Assembly: GCA_041393775.1 (NCBI GenBank)
Contig: JAWKJM010000003.1
Span: forward strand, 868,001-932,000
Length of the DNA: 64,000 nucleotides
Source: JADKAV01 sp041393775
GTDB taxonomy: Bacteria > Actinomycetota > Actinomycetes > S36-B12 > UBA10799
Direction of reading: 5' to 3'
Positions 44,200 through 53,023 of the stretch are shown here, piece by piece. Under the pieces are notes generated by a model that made no database searches, was not told where the DNA came from, and saw nothing but the letters and a program-made list of their open reading frames with translations. A program made the translations under genes and the position numbers. Position 1 is the stretch's first letter, and the number at the start of each line of letters is the position of its first letter.

Positions 44200-45486
44200 G
44201 TGAGTCCCACGAGGCGCGGTCGCAACCCCAGCCACCAGCGTTCGGGAGGTTCGTCAACCGGCGGTCCACCGGACCTGGCCTCCGCGATCGCCCGAGCGCT
44301 CGAGCCGACCTTGGTGGAACGCACGCCGCTGCAGGCGGAACTGCTGCTCTCTCATGTGCTGGGAACGGTTTGGGCAGGCGTCGATTTCGACCGTCCTACT
44401 GGGGTGGAGGAGTTCGTAGCGCAAGTGGCAAGCAGCGCTCCGGCGGGTTCCTCCGGGCAGACCCCGCTGGAGAGTTTGGCGAGCGCCGCCCTGGCCGTGG
44501 TCGCCGATCGAGCGGACGGGTCGGCGCCGACGGTTCTCGGTCCTATGCCGCGCTGGACGCCGCTGCTGGACACCGTCGAACTGGTCGATGCGATCGCCAG
44601 CATCGACATCTACGGCGACCAGACCAACTACGTGATGCTCTTCGGATACCGCGACGGCGGCCGGGTACTCGGCCGCCACGTGGTGATCGCGATGGTGGAT
44701 CACAACCTGCACCTGCTCAAGGACGCGTTCGTGCTGGAAGGGGTAGGGCTGGAGCAACTCGGTGAGATCTATGCTGAGGAGCCGGATCTGTATGTGCATT
44801 CCGAACCGGACCTGGCGTGGATGGCCGGGGCCATCACTCGGGCAATGGATCTCACTGACATGACCCTGGACGTGGTGGACATGTTGGGGGAGCAGACCGC
44901 CGACACGTGGTACCTGCTGCGCGACCGCGTGCGTCGGTGTCTTCCCGAACCGGCTCCAGCGCCCGAGCCCCACCCGCAGAACGAGCGCGACAAGGATCGC
45001 AGGGCCTTCCTGCGGGCGAAGGTGACCAAGGACTTCCTCGCCACCGAGATCGACGGCCAGTTGCCCGATCTGCAGACGGTCGATCTTCTCTCACAGTTGT
45101 TCATCGACTACGCCTGCGACTACGGCCGTGGGCATCCAGATGCTTGGTCGCCTATCGCCGTGGAACTGTTCCTCGTCGACTTCGCGCCCCGCAAGGTGGT
45201 GTGGCAGGCCGACGATATTCCGTGGGTTGTGCCGACGCTGAAGGTCTTCGTCGAATGGGCCCAGAAGCGGCGCTACCTCGTGGTGCGTGGCCGGCGGGAA
45301 ACGCAGGCGGCGATCGACCAGTTCAGCGGGGACTTCGTGTTCCGCGCACTCGGTGGGGCCGAGCCGTCCCCGGCGCGGGGTTTCATGGAGGACATGCTCG
45401 CTGCCGGTGTGGATCCAACCGACAAGGCTGCCATGGATGCCTACGTCGAGGAGTACAACCGCCGGATCACCGAGGAGCGCGACTAG
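44200..45486 (+). CDS. Conserved hypothetical protein
   Basis: 428 aa from GTG 44200 (GGGGA upstream); the frame opens at 44035 but that part lies inside repeat DNA. Residues 1-25 are basic and Gly/Ser rich. The core has DLASAIARALEPTLVERTPLQAELLLSHVLGTVWAG, DTVELVDAIASIDIYGDQTNYVMLFGYRDGGRVLGRHVVIAMVDHNLHLLKDAFV and, after a Pro-rich linker near 270, PDLQTVDLLSQLFIDYACDYGRGHPDAWSPIAVELFLVDF. Cytoplasmic by composition. It looks like a widespread actinobacterial family of unknown function, but I cannot name a domain. Confidence 0.75.
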   Translation: MSPTRRGRNPSHQRSGGSSTGGPPDLASAIARALEPTLVERTPLQAELLLSHVLGTVWAGVDFDRPTGVEEFVAQVASSAPAGSSGQTPLESLASAALAVVADRADGSAPTVLGPMPRWTPLLDTVELVDAIASIDIYGDQTNYVMLFGYRDGGRVLGRHVVIAMVDHNLHLLKDAFVLEGVGLEQLGEIYAEEPDLYVHSEPDLAWMAGAITRAMDLTDMTLDVVDMLGEQTADTWYLLRDRVRRCLPEPAPAPEPHPQNERDKDRRAFLRAKVTKDFLATEIDGQLPDLQTVDLLSQLFIDYACDYGRGHPDAWSPIAVELFLVDFAPRKVVWQADDIPWVVPTLKVFVEWAQKRRYLVVRGRRETQAAIDQFSGDFVFRALGGAEPSPARGFMEDMLAAGVDPTDKAAMDAYVEEYNRRITEERD

Positions 45487-45499
45487 CGCCGCAAGTGGG

Positions 45500-45898
45500 T
45501 CACCGCCCGAGTGCGGATTGGATGTCGGTGTGGCCGAAATCGTCGCCCTTGAAGAGCAGGGGCTGTCCGGTGTCGGCGGCAAGCGCGTACGAGTAGCAGT
45601 CGCCGAGGTTCAGCCGCGCGCGGTGCCCTGATCCACGTCCGTAGTCGCGGTGCGCCGCGCGAGCTGTCCGTGCTTGCGACGCAGTCAGGGGCACGACTTC
45701 GACACCCCAAGCGTCAAGTAGCCTGTCCAGCCTGCGGGACACCGACGGGTCGTGCAGTTGGTCGACCACGATCCCCAGTTCTAAGTGGGTTGCCGCGCAC
45801 ATCGTCGGGTGGGACGCGTCGCGTAGAGCCCGGTCGAAGTCGCGCCAATCGTCCTCCTGGTTGAGTACGGCGATCACGGCCGACGTGTCGACGATCAT
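45500..45898 (-). CDS. vapC: VapC-type PIN-domain toxin ribonuclease
   Basis: 132 aa. PIN-domain acidic residues are all visible: MIVDTSAVIAVL (Asp4), THLELGIV (Glu near 40), LNLGDCYSYALA (Asp near 99) and LLFKGDDFGHTDI (Asp near 117). The family cleaves tRNA or rRNA in a Mg-dependent way. The start overlaps the vapB stop by 4 nt. Confidence 0.93.
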   Translation of the reverse strand: MIVDTSAVIAVLNQEDDWRDFDRALRDASHPTMCAATHLELGIVVDQLHDPSVSRRLDRLLDAWGVEVVPLTASQARTARAAHRDYGRGSGHRARLNLGDCYSYALAADTGQPLLFKGDDFGHTDIQSALGR

Positions 45899-46128
45899 CG
45901 GGGCAGGCCGGCATCGTCGTAGAGGTCGTCGGCGGACAGCGGGCCGCGGGTCTTGACGTCCTGCTGAAGCCCCGCGATGAGGTCATCGAGGGCCGTGGCA
46001 TCCTCGGTCAGTTCGACCAGAAACCGTTCAAGGGCCGCCTCGATGACGCTCGTCTGCGTCATACCCGTGCGACGGGCGGCTTCCCGAGCGAGTTCGTGAA
46101 CCCGTTCGTTCTTGATGTTCAGACTCAT
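45895..46128 (-). CDS. vapB: VapB-type antitoxin
   Basis: 77 aa. N-terminal ribbon-helix-helix-like segment SLNIKNERVHELAREAARRTGMTQTSVIEAALERFLVEL, as in PSK-type (Rv0623-like) VapB, then an acidic C-terminal tail (LSADDLYDDAGLPR) expected to wrap the toxin. No ribosome site upstream; a perfect 6-bp-arm palindrome abuts the ATG. Confidence 0.92.
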   Translation of the reverse strand: MSLNIKNERVHELAREAARRTGMTQTSVIEAALERFLVELTEDATALDDLIAGLQQDVKTRGPLSADDLYDDAGLPR

Positions 46129-46142
46129 GGTAGAAGTCTACC
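46129..46142 (-). promoter_or_regulatory. Candidate VapB operator
   Basis: GGTAGA (46129-46134) and TCTACC (46137-46142) form an inverted repeat with a 2-bp centre immediately before the vapB ATG. A further TAGATT lies upstream and may be the -10. It replaces the place of a Shine-Dalgarno sequence, suggesting a short or missing leader. Confidence 0.5.
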
Positions 46143-46300
46143 GGAACAGGGAGTCAATCTACCCTTCGGCCGCAGGGGGGCAGTGCCGGGATGCTCGTCG
46201 TGGGCGCCCACATGACCATCGGTGATATCTGGAACGCCGCCGACGTGGCGATGGCCTGACTGATACGCCCGATCACGCCTCACTGGGCGGCCGGCTCCCT

Positions 46301-47281
46301 TTAGCCCTCCGTCACGGCCCGCGCCTCTTGCGTGTCGCTGGCTTCCAGCACCTCCAGGGGCACGTCCCGCTCGGCGATGCCGGCGGTCAGAGAGGCCGCC
46401 GCGTAAAGAGTGACGCACTGCAAATAGAGCACGAACAGTATGCCGATCGGAGCAGCCAGGGCTCCGTATTGCGGCTTGTCGATGGTGAGCTCCACCAGTA
46501 GCGCCATCAGCGACTTGAGGATTTCGATGACCACCGCTCCGACGGCCGCGCCGATCACCCGTGCGTGTCGTGGAGGGCGGATGCCGCCGAGGTGGCCCAC
46601 GACCAAGTACACGACGAGGAAGTTGATCGCCAGAGTGAGCGCCAGCGATCCCACCGTGAGAAGCACATTCGGTCCGCTCCAGTCGACACCTAGGGCGTCG
46701 AAGACTCGCGTGGAGAGACTCGTCGCGAGTGTCGATGCGATGAAGGACAGCATGATCAGTAGGCCGAGCACGAGCAGCCAGGCCAGTGCGCGCAGCCTGG
46801 CCACCACCACGTTGCGCGGATCCTTGGCCGCCCCGAAGATCAGATGGACCGATCGGACGGTGGCCAGGACCGCGCCCGTGCCACCGTAGAGCAGACCGAT
46901 CGCGCCGATCAGGGATGTCGTCTGACCGACCGCGCGCAGCTGGTCGGCATCGATGCCGCTGTCGCCCAGCAGGCCGGGGAACGCCTCGGACACCGCTTCG
47001 GTGACGGCGTCCGCCATCCGCTCGGCGCCCAGCGCTGCAGTGAGCCCGTACGCGAACGCGATGATGGAGAACATCGCCAGGAACAGGTAGTACGTGGTGC
47101 CTGCGGCCAGCAGGGTCGCCTTGGAGTCGGAGAACCGGGTGAACGACCGGAAGCCGACACCGACGGTCGTCCCGACGACGTCATCGCGCGCATCGAGGTC
47201 CTTGACCTTCTCGGGGGCAGGCTTCGCCGGTGGGTCGATGACGTCGCCGGGCACCGGCAGGGGCGTGGTGGAGATGCTCAT
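46301..47281 (-). CDS. YihY/BrkB-family membrane protein
   Basis: 326 aa from ATG 47281 (GAAGGGATCGCC upstream); the frame runs to 47338 without support. Six hydrophobic segments, with family hallmarks: LAAGTTYYLFLAMFSIIAFAYGL, SLIGAIGLLYGGTGAVLATVRSVHLIFG, LLVLGLLIMLSFIASTLATSL, APIGILFVLYLQCVTLYAAASLTAGI. Often annotated ribonuclease BN by an old error; actual role unknown, probably transport or envelope related. Confidence 0.87.
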   Translation of the reverse strand: MSISTTPLPVPGDVIDPPAKPAPEKVKDLDARDDVVGTTVGVGFRSFTRFSDSKATLLAAGTTYYLFLAMFSIIAFAYGLTAALGAERMADAVTEAVSEAFPGLLGDSGIDADQLRAVGQTTSLIGAIGLLYGGTGAVLATVRSVHLIFGAAKDPRNVVVARLRALAWLLVLGLLIMLSFIASTLATSLSTRVFDALGVDWSGPNVLLTVGSLALTLAINFLVVYLVVGHLGGIRPPRHARVIGAAVGAVVIEILKSLMALLVELTIDKPQYGALAAPIGILFVLYLQCVTLYAAASLTAGIAERDVPLEVLEASDTQEARAVTEG

Positions 47282-47505
47282 GGCGATCCCTTCGCGATCT
47301 CGCAGTTGGGGCAGCCGTCGACCGTCCTTGCGGAGCACCGATGCTACTCCCGCCGCACGCGCCCATGCCGGGGTACAGGTGGGGCCCGCGGACCATCCTG
47401 AACCCTCTGCGGCATCGCGTCGCCGTCTGTCTCGATGCCTTCGGGCTCGCCCGGATGAGATCAGCGGGCGGCGGGTGGGCGACCCTCGTCCGTAGGATTG
47501 CCTGC

Positions 47506-48591
47506 GTGCCCACCCCCGGCGACCCGTTGCGTCTCACCCACGGCTCGACGTGGCGCAACCGTCTCGCCCTGGCGCCGTTGACCAACTGTCAGAGCGACCC
47601 CGACGGCACCCTGTCCGAAGACGAGATCGTCTGGCTGACGGCTCGTGCCGAGGGTGGGTTCGGAATGGTCCCGACGGCTGCGGCGTTCGTCACGCCGGCC
47701 GGACACGTGTGGCGCGGGCAGTTGGGCATCGCCTCCGACGACCACTTGTCGGGGTTGCGCCGGCTGGCCGAGGGTCTGCGTGCGGCAGGGGCTGCGAGTT
47801 CGGTGCAACTGCACCACGGCGGCCGTCGCGCCGAGCGGGCGATCACTGGCATGGCGGCGCAGTGTCCCTGGGACGACCCGGCTCACGACGCGGTGGCCAT
47901 GACCGTCGACGACATCGAGGCAGCTGTTGCGGATTTCGTGGCGGCCGCGGCGCGGGCGGAAAGCGCAGGCTTCGACGGGGTGGAGGTGCATGGCGCGCAC
48001 GGCTACCTGCTGGGACAGTTCCTCGATACGTCGCGCAACCACCGCACCGATGCGTACGGGGGATCGCTGGAGAATCGCTTCCGGATCGTCGACGAGGTGC
48101 TGGAGGGGATTCGCGCGGCCACCGGGGAGGGATTCCAGCTCGGGCTGCGGTTGTCCCCGGAGGGCTTCGGAATCCCGCTGTCCGATGGCCGGGACTATGC
48201 GCGCCGCGCGCTGGAGTCGGGTCTGTTGGACTACCTTGAGCTCTCGCTGTGGGACGTCTTCATGCAGCCGCGCAAGGGCGGCGACGGTCTGCTGATCGAC
48301 CACTTCGTCGATCTGCTGAGGGGCTCCACCCGCTTGGGAGTCGCGGGCAAGGTGCTGTCCGCGGCCGACGCGCAGTGGTGTCTGGACAAGGGCGCGGACT
48401 TCGTCTCGGTGGGCCGGGGTGCCATAGTGCAGCACGACTTCGCGGCGCGGGCGCTTGCACACGATTCCTTCGTTGCTCGATCCCTGCCGGTGCCGGTCGA
48501 GGTGCTGCGGCAGGAGCGGGTGGGCTCGGCGTTCATCGACTACCTGATCGAGACCTTCCCCGACGTGGTCGAGGTCGCTGCGGGTACGTGA
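47506..48591 (+). CDS. Old Yellow Enzyme-family NADH:flavin oxidoreductase
   Basis: 361 aa from GTG 47506; the earlier frame to 47341 is unsupported. FMN TIM-barrel features: RNRLALAPLTNCQSDPDGTLSEDE, VQLHHGGRRAE (QLxHxGR), FVAAAARAESAGFDGVEVHGAHGYLLGQFLDTSRNHRTDAYGGSLENR (family signature), LGLRLSPEGFG, SVGRGAIVQHDFA. OYEs reduce activated C=C bonds. A broken second copy lies at 52696. Confidence 0.9.
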   Translation: MPTPGDPLRLTHGSTWRNRLALAPLTNCQSDPDGTLSEDEIVWLTARAEGGFGMVPTAAAFVTPAGHVWRGQLGIASDDHLSGLRRLAEGLRAAGAASSVQLHHGGRRAERAITGMAAQCPWDDPAHDAVAMTVDDIEAAVADFVAAAARAESAGFDGVEVHGAHGYLLGQFLDTSRNHRTDAYGGSLENRFRIVDEVLEGIRAATGEGFQLGLRLSPEGFGIPLSDGRDYARRALESGLLDYLELSLWDVFMQPRKGGDGLLIDHFVDLLRGSTRLGVAGKVLSAADAQWCLDKGADFVSVGRGAIVQHDFAARALAHDSFVARSLPVPVEVLRQERVGSAFIDYLIETFPDVVEVAAGT

Positions 48592-48789
48592 CCGGCGGTG
48601 GTGTTCGACGACGGGCATGAGTCGACTTGGGTCGCCGCTGTGGGGCCAGGTTAACTCCGGTGTGCCTCAGCGCGAGTGGGTTCGGTGGCTCAATCCCGGC
48701 CCGGCGGAGTGAGGGTCTGAGCCAACTTGGAAGTGGAGTGGCTGAGCAGCCTGCCGGCCGCCGGGAAGTCGCCTCAACTACCCGCGCTG

Positions 48790-48951
48790 TCAGTTCTGCG
48801 AGAACGGGCGGACCCGCGAGCCGTCGGCGGCGATCGGGGCGATGGTGGAGATGCGGTCGGGCTCCACGTCGTCGACGAGGTGCGTGACAACCGACCAGGT
48901 GCGGTGGAGAACCTTGCGTCCTCGACGGAGTTTCACAGTGCCCTTCATCAT
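48790..48951 (-). CDS. Conserved small protein, 53 aa, paralogue of the one at 33.4 kb
   Basis: Start at ATG 48951 or the adjacent ATG 48948, after GAGGTGAGA. The product reads MMKGTVKLRRGRKVLHRTW, SVVTHLVDDVEPDRISTIA, PIAADGSRVRPFSQN. It shares about two thirds of its residues with the 33370-33531 product. A longer frame to 49068 is not conserved. Function unknown. Confidence 0.72.
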   Translation of the reverse strand: MMKGTVKLRRGRKVLHRTWSVVTHLVDDVEPDRISTIAPIAADGSRVRPFSQN

Positions 48952-49297
48952 TCTCACCTCATTCGCTCTCTTCCAGTGTAGCGACGAAAAGAGTAGGTGT
49001 CTGGGGGGTCCAACGAGTGATTCCTCACATCGGGGGACGAGTGACGACGGTTTTCGTCGACCCGCCAACTACAGAAGGCCCCCAGGCGGCTGAACCTCAA
49101 TCGTCTGTACGGCCGGCAACTGCACCCAAGGCGAGTTGGTGGAGTTGGTCAAGGAGGCCCAACTACTGGGCGGCAGCCGGTCCGCAGGAGTCCTGGAGCT
49201 CGACTCGGTGGGGGTTCACGACGAGGGGATCTGAGTCGGATTCGTCCGTGTCCCACCCCCGTGTTTCAATCGGGATCCGGTTGGCGGAAGGGGAGAC
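48952..49297. other. Gene-free stretch before the ATPase cassette
   Basis: No start with ribosome site. A short open stretch at about 49100-49232 (reading GNCTQGELVELVKEAQLLGG) could be a gene remnant but has no start codon in frame. The ATPase gene has GGAAGGGGAGAC before its ATG. Confidence 0.4.
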
Positions 49298-50413
49298 ATG
49301 GCCAGGGATCAGGAGTCGTACGAAGCGGTTCTGCAGGCGGTGGGAGTGTGCGTTTCGGCGCGGATCCCGTTCTTGTTGTGGGGGGATCCCGGCGCGGGGA
49401 AGACGGCGGTGATCGAGTCGGCGGCGAACAGTGGCTGGCATGTGGAGACGTTGATCTGTTCGCATTATGAGCCGTCGGATTTCGCGGGGTTGCCGGTGGT
49501 GAACGGGGATCGGGTGAGTTTGGCGCCGCCGGGGTGGGCGGTGCGGGTGTCTGAGGAGCCGAAGCCTTCGATCGTGTTCTTCGATGAGTGGACGACGGCG
49601 TCGCCGGCGGTGCAGGCGGCGGCGTTGCGGCCGTTGACGCATGCGCAGGTGGGGGTGTTGCAGTTGCCGGATCGGGTGTCGTTCGGGGCGGCGGCGAACC
49701 CGGCGGATGTGGCGGCGTCGGGGTGGGAGTTGGCGGCGCCGACGGCGAACCGGTTCGTGCATTTGGAGTGGTCGTTGCCGCTGGATGTGTATACGGAGTC
49801 GATCGTGACCGGGGACTGGCCGGTGTTGCCGGTGCCGCAGCGTCCGGCGGATCTGGGGGCGATGGTGTCGGTGCAGCGCAGTCTGGTGGCCGGGTTCCTG
49901 CGCACGCGCGGGGGCCAGTTGTCGTCGATCCCGCAGGATGCGGCCAGCCGGGGCCGGGCGTTCCCGACACCCCGGACCTGGGACTACGCGGCGCAACTGT
50001 TGGCGATCGCGGAGCACGCCGGTGCGGGTGAGGAGGTGGCGCGGCTGTTGGTGTACGGGGCGGTGGGCGCGCCGGTGGGCCATGAGTTCTTGACGTGGCG
50101 GTCGGCGCTGGATCTGCCGCAGCCGGAGGAGTTGCTGGCCGACCCGATGGGAGACGGGTTGAAGGGGCTGCGTCCGGACCGGGTGCATGTGGCGTTGCAG
50201 GGGGTGCTGGCCGCGTACACGTCCGACCCGACGCCGGACCGGTGGACCGCGGCGATGGGGGTGTGTGTGGGGGCGGCGCAGCATTCGAGTCTGGATTCTG
50301 CGGTGCCGGTGGTGCGGGCCTTGCTGCGCCCGGGGCGCCGGCCGGCGGGGGCGGATGTGCCGCCGGGGTTGACGGTGTTCGCGCCGGCGCTGCAGCTGGC
50401 CGGTCTGTTGTGA
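49298..50413 (+). CDS. MoxR-like AAA+ ATPase of an ATPase/VWA cassette
   Basis: 371 aa. Walker A GDPGAGKT (residues 29-36), Walker B IVFFDEW (92-98), sensor-1 Asn in FGAAANPAD (134). The pore-side segment HYEPSDFAGLPVVNGDRV is typical of MoxR/dynein-related AAA_5 ATPases, which remodel a partner carrying a VWA domain. That partner is encoded next, with a GTGA overlap. Codon use is unlike the neighbours: Leu is mostly TTG in the first two thirds, suggesting acquisition. Confidence 0.85.
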   Translation: MARDQESYEAVLQAVGVCVSARIPFLLWGDPGAGKTAVIESAANSGWHVETLICSHYEPSDFAGLPVVNGDRVSLAPPGWAVRVSEEPKPSIVFFDEWTTASPAVQAAALRPLTHAQVGVLQLPDRVSFGAAANPADVAASGWELAAPTANRFVHLEWSLPLDVYTESIVTGDWPVLPVPQRPADLGAMVSVQRSLVAGFLRTRGGQLSSIPQDAASRGRAFPTPRTWDYAAQLLAIAEHAGAGEEVARLLVYGAVGAPVGHEFLTWRSALDLPQPEELLADPMGDGLKGLRPDRVHVALQGVLAAYTSDPTPDRWTAAMGVCVGAAQHSSLDSAVPVVRALLRPGRRPAGADVPPGLTVFAPALQLAGLL

Positions 50414-51624
50414 TCGCAGCCGACGTGTCGGAGCGGCTGGCGGCGGCGAAGTTGTGGCTGGTTTCGCAGGCGGCGGGGAATCTGCCGTACTTGTCGACGG
50501 CGGTGTATTCGCTGGTGACGGTGCCCACCGACCGGGTGGCGCGGATGTCCACCGACGCGTATTGGCGGTTGTATGTGAACCCTGTGTGGGTGCTGGCCAC
50601 GGATGTGGACGAGTTGGCTGGGGAGATCGCTCATCAGGTGTGGCATCTGCTGGCCGATCATGCCGGGCGGGCCGCCGACTGCGGGGTGGACGCCTCGGGT
50701 CGGGACCGCTGGAGGTTGGCTGCTGATGTGACGGTGGCGGAGGTGCTGCCGTTCGACGTCGGGCTCCCGCGGTACTACGAGGTGTATCAGGAGCCGAACC
50801 GGTCGGCGGAGGAGTATTTCCGGCTGTTGCGGGCCCGGCCGGTGACGGCGCCGCCGCTGCGGCTGGACCCAGATGAGACCTGCGGGAGTGGGTGTGACGG
50901 TATGGCCCGTGATCACGATCTGCCACCCGGTGACGCCGAGGTGCCCGGGATGTCCACGCAGGCCGCGGAGGGGGTCCGCAGGACGGTGGCGATCGAGTTC
51001 CGGGAGCACTGCCGCACCTATGGCAGGACTCCGGGGCAGTGGGGCCGGTGGGTCGCGGACATCCTGGATCCGGTGGTGCCGTGGCAGCAGGTGCTGCACG
51101 CGGCGGTGCGCCGCGGGATCGGGTGGGGTCAGGGCCAGGTGGACTACACGTACTCGAAGATCTCGCGGCGCCAGCAGGCGGTGGGCGCCGCGATCGTGCC
51201 GGCGTTGCGCCGCCCGGTGCCGGCGGTGGCGGTGGTGGTCGACACCTCCGGCAGCATCGACGACGGGCTGTTGTCGCAGGCCCTGGGTGAGGTCCGGGCG
51301 GTGCTGGCGTCGCTGGCGGTGCCCGACAGCAGCGTCACCGTTCTCGCGGTGGACGCCGCGGTGCAGACGGTGCAGAAGGTCCGGGATGTGCGCGAGGTAC
51401 GGCTGTCCGGCGGCGGCGGCACGGACATGGGGGAGGGGATCTCCGGGGCGTTGGCCGGCCGACCTGTCCCGCAGACCGTGATCGTGCTCACCGACGGGTA
51501 CACCCCGTGGCCGCAGCTGCCGGCGCCGGTGCCGGTGATCGTGGGTGTGCTGGGCCGCGACCGCGCCGATCTGCCGGCTACCCCGGACTGGGCGCAGCGG
51601 GTCGAGGTGGTCCCGCATGGGTGA
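50410..51624 (+). CDS. VWA-domain protein with N-terminal metallopeptidase-like domain (DUF2201-type)
   Basis: 404 aa from GTG 50410, overlapping the ATPase stop. N-terminal half resembles the putative metallopeptidase domain (LAAAKLWLVSQAAGNLPYLSTAVYSL, WRLYVNPVWVLATDVDELAGEIAHQVWHLLADHAGR). The zinc motif reads HQVWH (75-79), so the catalytic Glu of HExxH is Gln; the codons are CAT CAG. The C-terminal VWA half has an intact MIDAS: VVVDTSGSID (Asp278, Ser280, Ser282) and GGGGTDMGEGI. Expected to be the client or effector of the ATPase. Confidence 0.85.
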   Translation: MIAADVSERLAAAKLWLVSQAAGNLPYLSTAVYSLVTVPTDRVARMSTDAYWRLYVNPVWVLATDVDELAGEIAHQVWHLLADHAGRAADCGVDASGRDRWRLAADVTVAEVLPFDVGLPRYYEVYQEPNRSAEEYFRLLRARPVTAPPLRLDPDETCGSGCDGMARDHDLPPGDAEVPGMSTQAAEGVRRTVAIEFREHCRTYGRTPGQWGRWVADILDPVVPWQQVLHAAVRRGIGWGQGQVDYTYSKISRRQQAVGAAIVPALRRPVPAVAVVVDTSGSIDDGLLSQALGEVRAVLASLAVPDSSVTVLAVDAAVQTVQKVRDVREVRLSGGGGTDMGEGISGALAGRPVPQTVIVLTDGYTPWPQLPAPVPVIVGVLGRDRADLPATPDWAQRVEVVPHG

Positions 51625-52663
51625 CCTGCCGGGTCCGGTGACGGTGACCGTTGCCTGCCGGACCAGCCGTGACAGCACGAAGGGGTCGACGCGGCACCCG
51701 GTCACGCTGCACCCGGACGGCACCATCGACACCGGCCACGACCTGGAGCAGGAACGGATCCTGGCAGCGCTGGGCGGCTACCTGTCCTGCCTGGAATTGG
51801 CCACCACCGCCTCCCCGGCCGTGCTGGAGTGGTACACCCTGGAACAGCGGCTGGCGCCGCGCCCGATCCGTGCCACGCAGGCCCGCGGGCCGTGGCACGC
51901 GTTCAAGAAGGCCCCGTGCTGCGCGAATCGGGGATACGCCACGCCGCAGGACGCCGCCGCCCATGTCCGTGACCCAAAGCACGTGGCGCGGATCCACGGC
52001 GCGCACGCCTGGCAGGTCGTCGCGCTATGCCGTGGCTTCACCGCGCAGCCTGTCCCGGAGATGCCCGGCGAGCCGTGGACGACGATGTGGGAGTGCGGGA
52101 TGCACCCTGACGAGGTCGACCGGATCAGTATGGAGATCGACGCCGACGAGCCGCTGCCTGTGGAGTTCTACCTCGGGGTGCTGGCCCGTAACCCGGACCT
52201 GGGGTGGATCCGCGACACCATGCGCGCGGTGCGGCTGGAACCACGCTCCATCACCTACCTGGCGTGGAGTTACGGCGAGGCCGACCGCGCCGACCCGGCG
52301 CTGCGGGCTCGATGGCTGCGCACCGGGATCATGGACCGGCTCGCGCTACGGATCATCGGCAGCCCCTACGACATCGCCGACGTGGAAGCGTTCGCCGCGC
52401 ACTGGGCGATCAGCCCGGTGATGGCCGGCGTGGAGTTGATGAAGTGGTACGACTCCGGGGCGACACCACCGGTGGCCGCGCTCACCGGACCCGAGTTGGA
52501 CCACCTCGCCTACCCGCCCACACCACCGAGATGGCAGACCCGGTCGCGGTTGCGGGACGAACTCGCCCTGGACCAGTACACCGAGGAAGAGTTGGCGCTG
52601 GCACTGATCAGGTGGGGCAGCGTCGGGCGCGCGGCGGCTGGCCTTGATGCGCCGGTGCGGTAA
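51617..52663 (+). CDS. Third protein of the ATPase/VWA cassette, unknown family
   Basis: 348 aa from ATG 51617, overlapping the VWA gene by 8 nt; the frame before it shadows that gene. Residues 100-140 hold a possible metal site: APCCANRGYATPQDAAAHVRDPKHVARIHGAHAWQVVALC (Cys101, Cys102, several His, Cys138). The second half is helical (MRAVRLEPRSITYLAWSYGEADRADPALRARWLRTGIMDRL). I recognise no family. Tight coupling says it is part of the same complex or pathway. Confidence 0.75.
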   Translation: MGDLPGPVTVTVACRTSRDSTKGSTRHPVTLHPDGTIDTGHDLEQERILAALGGYLSCLELATTASPAVLEWYTLEQRLAPRPIRATQARGPWHAFKKAPCCANRGYATPQDAAAHVRDPKHVARIHGAHAWQVVALCRGFTAQPVPEMPGEPWTTMWECGMHPDEVDRISMEIDADEPLPVEFYLGVLARNPDLGWIRDTMRAVRLEPRSITYLAWSYGEADRADPALRARWLRTGIMDRLALRIIGSPYDIADVEAFAAHWAISPVMAGVELMKWYDSGATPPVAALTGPELDHLAYPPTPPRWQTRSRLRDELALDQYTEEELALALIRWGSVGRAAAGLDAPVR

Positions 52664-52695
52664 CCCATGACAGCAGGCTGCCTACGATCATGCCA

Positions 52696-52899
52696 ATGTC
52701 CAACCCCGCGGACCCCTGCGACTGGCCCACGGCCCGACGTGGCGCAATTGCCTCACACTGGCACCCTTGACCAACTGACAGAGCCACCTGGACGGCGTGC
52801 TGTCCAACGACGAGATCACCTGGCTCACTGCCGGCGCCGAATCCGGGTTCGCTCTGGTGATGACCGCCGCGGCGTTCGTCGCTCCCGCCTGCGCGCGGC
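52696..52899 (+). pseudogene. Truncated, frameshifted copy of the Old Yellow Enzyme gene
   Basis: From ATG 52696 the sequence matches the first 70 codons of the 47506 gene: after a one-base loss near codon 8 it reads LRLAHGPTWRNCLTLAPLTN, stop, QSHLDGVLSNDEITWLTAGA, ESGFALVMTAAAFVAPA. The stop is TGA where the intact gene has TGC (Cys). Homology ends near 52899 and the rest is missing. It sits directly after the ATPase/VWA cassette. Confidence 0.85.
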
Positions 52900-53023
52900 C
52901 GAGAGACCGGGCCGCGTCCGGCACGCGCGGCCCGGGGTCCGCGAAGTGGGTAATGGGGCGCAGCCTGAGTGCTGCTTTAGCAGACCCCGGGACGCGACTA
53001 ACTGCGGGTGGTGGATCCGGTGC

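Noticed and set aside
46190..46259. Short plus frame MLVVGAHMTIGDIWNAADVAMA resembling a sodium/alanine symporter piece
   Set aside because: Only 22 codons; similarity too weak to call a remnant.
49163..50926. Long minus-strand frame of 587 codons opposite the ATPase/VWA genes
   Set aside because: Composition is almost wholly Arg/Pro/His, a mirror of GC-biased third positions; the plus-strand frames carry Walker and MIDAS motifs.
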